DNA from: Tubiluchus corallicola
Taxonomy: Eukaryota > Priapulida > Priapulimorpha > Priapulimorphida > Tubiluchidae
Length of the DNA stretch: 64,000 bases
Assembly (NCBI GenBank): GCA_030141605.1
Contig: JAQGDQ010000423.1
Location: 136,390 to 200,389, forward strand
Direction of reading: 5' to 3'
Shown here: positions 57,315 through 64,000 of the stretch, piece by piece
How the letters are laid out: every line of letters begins with the position of its first letter
Position numbering within the stretch: the first letter of the stretch is position 1
Translations under genes and position numbers: made by a program
The notes under the pieces: model-generated
The model's input: only the letters and a program-made list of their open reading frames with translations
Told to the model about the DNA's origin: nothing
Databases searched by the model: none

Positions 57315-57549
57315 GACGGCTTAGTCTAGTGGTAACGTGAACGTTTTCCGCCTGGAAGGTCGTGAGTTCGAGCGCCGAGTCATACCAAAGACTTTTTAAA
57401 TGGAACCTGCTGTTGTCCTGCCTAGCGCGTGGTATTTAGGGTAAACGTGGGATAACAATAGCTTCTGTTATGTAGTTGAATTCTCTGGAGCTCATGTTAA
57501 TTGTTCACCGCATTATCATCATCATCACCATCATCATCATTATTATTAT
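57315..57549 (+). mobile_element. tRNA-derived SINE, copy 2, with (ATC)n/(ATT)n tail
   Basis: GACGGCTTAGTCTAGTGGTA head, GGTCGTGAGTTCGAGC B box, body GCGTGGTATTTAGGGTAAAC, tail of ATC then ATT triplets. Same family and orientation as 55857-56150, with a different tail triplet. Confidence 0.85.
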
Positions 57550-57669
57550 ATGAGAACCTAGCTATTCGGATCAAGTAAGTTATTGTAAATGGAAAGAGTT
57601 AGAAGTGAAAAAAGTTCGCACTGACAAACAAGTACAATAAGTTTATTACGAAACTAATCAACGGTATAC

Positions 57670-57975
57670 AATGATCAAGAGGACAGCATTAGTTCTCAAA
57701 CTCCATACCACGACTTCTTCCCCTACAGGATTTACAAGCCTAACAAAAATGCCTTAACATTAGTTCTCTAACTCCATACGACGACTCCCCCTACAGGATT
57801 TAGAAGCCTAACAAAAATGACTTAACATTAGTTCTCTAACCCCATACGACGACTCCCCCTTCAGGATTTACAAGCCTAACATTACAAGCCTAACAAAAAT
57901 GACCTAACATTAGTTCTCTAATTCCATACGACGACTCCCCCCTACAGGATTTACAAGCCTAACAAAAATGACTTG
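57670..57975 (+). repeat. About 64-bp tandem array, four to five units
   Basis: TTAGTTCTCTAACTCCATAC, GACGACTCCCCCTACAGGAT and TTACAAGCCTAACAAAAATG repeat with small indels. Confidence 0.9.
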
Positions 57976-58039
57976 CTTTTCTGACAAACTTTCAGAACAC
58001 AATACGCGATATTTAGTTCCAACTGAACAAATAACCGAG

Positions 58040-58175
58040 CACGACAAAGCACGTGTTTACAGCACGACAAAGCACGTGTTTACAGCACGACAAAGCACGT
58101 GTTTACAACGACAAAGCACGTGTTTACAGCACGACAAAGCACGTGTTTACAGCACGACAAAGCACGTGTTTACAA
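58040..58175 (+). repeat. 23-bp tandem array, six units
   Basis: AGCACGACAAAGCACGTGTT plus TAC. One unit lacks AGC. Each carries a CACGTG E-box palindrome. Confidence 0.9.
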
Positions 58176-58292
58176 TGTTAAAAAGATGACTGGACGTTTC
58201 TGCAACGTTAAGTAAAACCAGATCATAATTAATGTACTTAATTGATTTTACTAATATCTATATTTTACCATATACTACATCTAAGACTTCTT

Positions 58293-60170
58293 AGTCGATT
58301 TTGATATACCAGATTAACAGCTGTACAATATACTACACCAAACTGATTCGGATACCAGACTAACAGCTGTACAATATACTACATCAGACTGATTTTGACA
58401 CCAGACTAACAGCTGTACAATATACTACATCAAACTAATTCTGATGCCAGACTAACAGCTGTACAATATACTACATCAAACTAATTCTGATGCCAGACTA
58501 ACAGCTGTACAATATACTACATCAAACTGATTTTGATGCCAGACTAACAGATGTACAATATACCACATCAAATTGATTCTCATGCCAGACTAACAGATGT
58601 ACAATATACCACATCAAACTAATTCTGATGCCAGACTAACAGCTGTACAATATACTACATCAAACTAATTCTGATGCCAGACTAACAGCTGTACAATATA
58701 CTACACCAAACTAATTCTGATGCCAGACTAACAGCTGTACAATATACCACATCAAACTAATTCTGATGCCAGACTAACAGCTGTACAATATACTACATCA
58801 AACTAATTCTGATGCCAGACTAACAGCTGTACAATATACTACATCAAACTAATTCTGATGCCAGACTAACAGCTGTACAATATACTACACCAAACTAATT
58901 CTGATGCCAGACTAACAGCTGTACAATATACTACATCAAACTAATTCTGATGCCAGACTAACAGCTGTACAATATACCACATCAAACTGATTCTGATGCC
59001 AGACTAACAGCTGTACAATATACTACACCAAACTAATTCTGATGCCAGACTAACAGCTGTACAATATACTACATCAAACTAATTCTGATGCCAGACTAAC
59101 AGCTGTACAATATACTACATCAAACTGATTTTGATGCCAGACTAACAGATGTATAATATACCACATCAAACTAATTCTGATGCCAGACTAACAGCTGTAC
59201 AATATACTACATCAAACTAATTCTGATGCCAGACTAACAGCTGTACAATATACTACATCAAACTGATTCTGATGCCAGACTAACAGCTGTACAATATACT
59301 ACATCAAACTGATTCTGATGCCAGACTAACAGCTGTACAATATACTACATCAAACTAATTCTGATGCCAGACTAACAGATGTATAATATACCACATCAAA
59401 CGAATTCTGATGCCAGACTAACAGCTGTACAATATACTACATCAAACTAATTCTGATGCCAGACTAACAGCTGTACAATATACCACATCAAACTAATTCT
59501 GATGCCAGACTAACAGCTGTACAATATACTACATCAAACTGATTCTGATGCCAGACTAACAGCTGTACAATATACTACATCAAACTGATTTTGATGCCAG
59601 ACTAACAGATGTATAATATACCACATCAAACTAATTCTGATGCCAGACTAACAGCTGTACAATATACTACATCAAACTGATTTTGATGTCAGACTAACAG
59701 CCGTACAATATACCACATCAAACTAATTCTGATGCCAGACTAACAGCTGTACAATATACTACATCAAACTAATTCTGATGCCAGACTAACAGCTGTACAA
59801 TATACTACATCAAACTGATTTTGATGTCAGACTAACAGCTGTACAATATACCACATCAAACTAATTCTGATGCCAGACTAACAGCTGTACAATATACTAC
59901 ATCAAACTGATTTTGATGTCAGACTAACAGCTGTACAATATACCACATCAAACTAATTCTGATGCCAGACTAACAGCTGTACAATATACTACATCAAACT
60001 AATTCTGATGCCAGACTAACAGCTGTACAATATACCACATCAAACTAATTCTGATGCCAGACTAACAGCTGTACAATATACTACATCAAACTGATTTTGA
60101 TGTCAGACTAACAGCTGTACAATATACCACATCAAACTAATTCTGATGCCAGACTAACAGCTGTACAATA
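58293..60170 (+). repeat. 46-bp minisatellite, about 41 units, 1.9 kb
   Basis: Unit ACTACATCAAACTAATTCTG, ATGCCAGACTAACAGCTGTA, CAATAT, period 46. Variant types (CTGATTTTGATG, AACAGATGTATAATA, ACCACATCAA) recur in blocks. Stops occur, so no long frames. Confidence 0.97.
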
Positions 60171-60313
60171 TTGCTCATCAAAGTACTTAAATACTGCTGT
60201 GTCATCCACAAACACTCGTATAGAACAAACTGAAAACAAAGCTCATGATTTAACATACTCCTGCTGTATTTTCATAATCCCCAATGCCACAAACAGTCCT
60301 CAAATATTTATGC

Positions 60314-60481
60314 TTAAAGACTTGACTCCCTAGCCACCAGGCATGGTAAATAATCAATGGCTTCGCGTTCCGACGGGCTTATCTTGAGAAGATTTATGAG
60401 ATTTAGAGCATCTTGAGAGGTTGGTATTACTTGGAAAAATGCATTATTCAATCTATGCTGTAAGTCTGAGCCGTTACACAT
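60314..60481 (-). CDS. Unidentified small open frame
   Basis: 55 codons on the minus strand from ATG 60481 (stop TGA just upstream) to TAA: MCNGSDLQHRLNNAFF, then QVIPTSQDALNLINLLKIS, then PSEREAIDYLPCLVARESSL. The amphipathic composition (DALNLINLLKI, SEREAIDYL) looks protein-like, and the frame lies outside any repeat I recognise. I know no family for it and see no convincing splice sites. It may be a short gene, a terminal exon or a transposon relic. Confidence 0.25.
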   Translation of the reverse strand: MCNGSDLQHRLNNAFFQVIPTSQDALNLINLLKISPSEREAIDYLPCLVARESSL

Positions 60482-60699
60482 GAGAGCTCACGAAGACAAG
60501 TCTACTGTATCCTAATCATTAAACTTGTGCTCACTGGTCAATATTTTACTAAGCGGTTTTCAATCTTGACTACGTCACTTCTGCTGCCGTTCTGGAGATT
60601 TCAAACGGTCAATAATTACTTATTAGCTGCGCGTCAGTTGCAATTTTTGTCACCACTTAAAGCACAAGAAAACCGTCCACATACATAAAGCTTAGAAAA

Positions 60700-61440
60700 T
60701 TCGTCTTGAAATTATGTGCCACTTACATGCTGCCTTTTTGCATTCAGGATTTGCGTCGGCAGTAACGCGGTATAAAACATGTACAACGTAAACTCCCGCG
60801 ATGACCGTTATACGCAGCCATTTTGAAGATAAGCCATTTGAAACAAATTTAGATAACACCGAGTAAAGTTTGTAAAAATAATCAGAGTATTCGTAGCACA
60901 TACGTCATTAACTAAGCCAAATTTTAAATTACTGTATCTTGTCAATAAAATTAAAAATGCTTTTTTCGGTTGGTGAGTGGCGCACCCTGGAGGTGAGTCA
61001 GCGACATTTAACCAATTGGTAAAAACATTTTAAATAATTAATAATTATTCTAGTTACATGCAAGCAGGTAAACGAAATGCTAAGTAATATAACTTTGCAT
61101 GGAAAGTTTTTTGGGACATAATTTAACATTTTTTTCTTCCCTGATTTACGTTGCTCGTATGTGACGTCATGTAATGGCGCCGTCGGAACACTACTGCGGA
61201 AGATTTAAAATGAAAACAAACAAAACATCCCTTCAACTCGAGTACGATATACTCATCAAATTGCTATAAAGTACACGGAATTCTTAAGGTGATTTTTCTA
61301 AAGTCCTACTTAAAGTATCCCTTTTCTTGTCCTTCAACATGTAACTGTGACTACTTCCATGTTCGACGACATTTTACCAATTGGTGAAAGCATTTGTGAA
61401 ACCTACTTCAGGTACCACTTTACCTGTACCTTCCCCTCGA
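60700..61440 (+). repeat. Dispersed repeat module, copy 3
   Basis: Direct-orientation relative of 5283-5740: CACTTACATGCTGCC, GGCAGTAACGCGGTATAAAA, CTCCCGCGATGACCGTTA, GGTGAGTCAGCGACATTT and TATCCCTTTTCTTGTCCTT. About 130 bp of inserted sequence around 61020-61190. Confidence 0.75.
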
Positions 61441-62097
61441 TCCTGGTAATCAATAAAGCTTGTATAGCAGCTACGAATCAAATGTGCAATGAATAAAATG
61501 AAAATGTGAATAAAAATCAATACAAGTAAAACTGCACAATGCAAAGATCCTATGAAATAATGTTCATCGAAGCATTTATGGTTAAATTTCATGAATGATT
61601 AAACTGTTGGAGGCCAACAAATTCAGCTTTTCGACTGACAAAACATTTAGAAGACAGGGAACTACCAAAATATGCACTTTATCAACGACATCAGGGACAT
61701 CAGGACCATATAAAAGTGTTTTCAGTATATATACATATATATAAGTTTTAAGAACTTCTAAAGCATGAGTATCACTTTGTTGAAGACAGCCACTAACATC
61801 ATAACTACGTAATTGCATTCAGTCTGATAAAAAGTATACATTTTAACACAATTAAGACTGCTAAAGCATTTCTGATAACTAAACGACAGACTAAAAACTT
61901 ATTTAACGGCGGGCGAGTCCAACTGTTGATGACATCACAAACTAACACAATCTCCAACAGCAAGAAGCATGTTTCTTTTCAATATTTTAAAGAGTAGATT
62001 GTTTTGACCTACAGCTTAAGATTGGGTCCGGTTTTTGTTTTAGGTTTATAAAGTAAAATAAATTTACTATTACCATTACCATTACCAACCATTACCA
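61441..62097. other. Unannotated, with small repeat fragments
   Basis: 61895-61985 and 61990-62045 are fragments of repeats also seen near 7000-7450, 19940 and 55700. The minus frames at 61374-61592 and 61582-61818 have no family match. Confidence 0.5.
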
Positions 62098-62403
62098 TTG
62101 GTATTGCTATTACTATTACTGCTACTGCTACTATTGCTATTACTATTACTATTACTGCTACTATTGCTATTACTATTGCTATTACTATTACTATTACTAT
62201 TACTATTACTATTACTATTACTATTACTGCTACTATTACTATTACTATTACTATTACTATTACTATTACTATTACTGCTACTATTGCTATTACTATTGCT
62301 ATTGCTATTGCTATTACTATTACTATTACTATTACTATTACTATTACTATTACTATTACTATTACTATTACTATTACTATTACTATTACTATTACTATTA
62401 CTA
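62098..62403 (+). repeat. (TATTAC)n microsatellite, about 300 bp
   Basis: Imperfect TATTAC/TGCTAC hexamers. One frame translates as a pure leucine run of over 95 residues (CTA/TTA/TTG codons), which is a microsatellite artefact. Preceded by ACCATT repeats. Confidence 0.97.
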
Positions 62404-62553
62404 CATATATGTATATATACTACTACGAGAGGCCAACTGATACAGGTTAATCTTTTAACTTTAGCAGTGTAAGTTTTTATTAACTAACACTGATTGATCA
62501 TCTCTGCAAAGTTTTTATCAGTGATTATCAATGTATTTTAATGGCAAATAAAG

Positions 62554-62588
<35 letters not shown>
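62554..62588. repeat. (AT)n microsatellite
   Basis: Perfect alternating AT tract of about 35 bp. Confidence 0.95.
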
Positions 62589-62590
<2 letters not shown>

Positions 62591-62724
62591 GATATACTGT
62601 AACTATTGCGAAAAACACTCATTCGCACAACAATTAAAATTTAAAATGGAACATAATCCAAGCACTAAAATGGAAGGTTAAAGTTTACAAATCCTACACG
62701 GAAGAAATTAGTTCGTGAAGTGGA

Positions 62725-64000
62725 TTAGGATTGGAGTTAGGATTAGGATTAAGGTTAGGGGTAGGTTGGATTAGGTTTATGTTGGGGTTCGGGTTAGCCT
62801 TTAACTTTTATTTTTCATTTAATCCTTTTTTATTACCACAAATTTACAACTTGGAGACATTATACACGGTTTACTGGGAGACTGGGACTGGGAGACCCGG
62901 GAAAAAGTCACAAACCGTACAGGCCACGAAGTAATAGCGTTAGTGTTGGGTTGAGGTTAGGGCTAGCGTTAGTGTTGGGTTGAGGTTAGGGCTAGCGTTA
63001 ATGTTGGGTTAAGGTTACGGCAAGCGTTAGTGTTGGGTTAAGGTTAGGGCTAGCGTTAGTGTTGAGTTGAGGTTAGGGCTAGCGTTAGTGTTGGGTTAAG
63101 GTTAGGGCTAGCGTTAGTGTTGGGTTGAGGTTAGGGCTAGCGTTAATGTTGGGTTAAGGTTAGGCAGCGTTAGTGTTGGGTTAAGGTTAGGGCTAGCGTT
63201 AGTGTTGAGTTGAGGTTAGGGCTAGCGTTAGTGTTGGGTTAAGGTTAGGGCTAGCGTTAGTGTTGGGTTGAGGTTAGGGCTAGCGTTAATGTTGGGTTAG
63301 GTTAGGCAGCGTTAGTGTTGGGTTAAGGTTAGGGCTAGCGTTAGTGTTGAGTTGAGGTTAGGGCTAGCGTTAGTGTTGGGTTAAGGTTAGGGCAAGCGTT
63401 AGTGTTGGGTTGAGGTTAGGAAGGTTAGGGCTAGCGTTAGTGTTGAGTTGAGGTTAGGGCTAGCGTTAGTGTTGGGTTAAGGTTAGGGCAAGCGTTAGTG
63501 TTGGGTTGAGGTTAGGGCTAGCGTTAATGTTGGGTTAAGGTTACGGCAAGCGTTAGTGTTGGGTTAAGGTTAGGGCTAGCGTTAGTGTTGAGTTGAGGTT
63601 AGGGCTAGCGTTAGTGTTGGGTTAAGGTTAGGGCAAGCGTTAGTGTTGGGTTGAGGTTAGGGCTAGCGTTAATGTTGGGTTAAGGTTACGGCAAGCGTTA
63701 GTGTTGGGTTAAGGTTAGGGCTAGCGTTAGTGTTGAGTTGAGGTTAGGGCTAGCGTTAGTGTTGGGTTAAGGTTAGGGCTAGCGTTAGTGTTGGGTTGAG
63801 GTTAGGGCTAGCGTTAGTGTTGGGTTAAGGTTAGGGCTAGCGTTAGTGTTGGGTTAAGGTTAGGGCTAGCGTTAGTGTTGGGTTAAGTTTAGGGCAAGCG
63901 TTAGTGTTGGGTTGAGGTTAGGGCTAGCGTTAGTGTTGGGTTGAGGTTAGGGCTAGAGTCAGTGTTGGGTTAAGGTTAGGGCTAGCGTTAGTGTTGGGTT
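62725..64000 (+). repeat. Telomere-like 29-bp satellite, about 36 units, runs off window
   Basis: After a degenerate GGATTAGGATTGGAGTTAGG lead-in and 100 bp of unrelated sequence (about 62800-62930), units of GGTTAGGGCTAGCGTTAGTG plus TTGGGTTAA repeat to the end. Each contains GTTAGGG, with variants TTGAGTTGA, GGCAAGCG and TTACGGC. Blocks of four to eight units repeat as groups. Not pure (TTAGGG)n. Confidence 0.95.

Noticed and set aside
62098-62472. 124-codon poly-leucine frame
   Set aside because: Translation of a TATTAC hexanucleotide microsatellite.
62725-64000. Chromosome end (true telomere)
   Set aside because: Unit is 29 bp with only one GTTAGGG each and variable, and a gene running leftward from beyond 55 kb requires more sequence to the right.

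Overview
This window is animal nuclear DNA, AT-rich and dominated by repeats, with no sign of bacterial or viral gene organisation. Three protein-coding genes can be recognised. All three are metazoan families with GT-AG exon structure: an N-terminal exon of an FNDC3-type protein (minus strand, near 18.1-18.7 kb), the minor-spliceosome protein SNRNP25 (plus strand, 25.5-27.0 kb), and eight 3' exons of a TBC1D24/Skywalker orthologue (minus strand, 34.2-55.3 kb). A minor-spliceosome gene, many short non-autonomous DNA transposons, a CR1/Jockey-like LINE relic and tRNA-derived SINEs suggest an invertebrate, probably marine. The sequence alone does not let me name the species.

Layout. 1-12.4 kb is a giant imperfect palindrome with two arms of about 4.5 kb around a 3.2-kb centre. 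Each arm carries four tandem arrays and nested inverted-repeat elements. 12.4-17.8 kb is repeats, including a 22-bp and a 37-bp minisatellite. 18.1-18.7 kb is the FNDC3 exon. 19-25 kb is mostly unannotatable intergenic DNA with a 120-bp array. 25.5-27 kb is SNRNP25, with a hAT-like element in its 5'UTR intron. 27-34 kb holds transposon relics. 34.2-55.3 kb is TBC1D24, where about 1.13 kb of coding sequence is spread through introns filled with MITEs and minisatellites, including a 3.6-kb array of a 23-bp unit. 55.3-64 kb is SINEs, microsatellites, a 1.9-kb array of a 46-bp unit and a telomere-like 29-bp satellite that runs off the window.

The most striking observation is how minisatellites relate to TBC1D24 splice sites. 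The 3' part of the TLDc exon at 37.4-37.6 kb, with its splice donor, is repeated eight more times in the following intron in 115-bp units. Each unit is an 89-bp exon copy with the same intron phases as the parent exon, plus a 26-bp pseudo-intron. The splice acceptor of the preceding exon (40.3 kb) is likewise repeated in 33-bp units. Elsewhere in the window, two minisatellites have a paralogous locus holding only a single unit, so local tandem amplification appears common in this genome.

The recognised genes are unrelated in function: membrane/ER FN3 protein, U11/U12 splicing and synaptic vesicle traffic. They form no operon or pathway. FNDC3 and SNRNP25 are divergent, SNRNP25 and TBC1D24 convergent.
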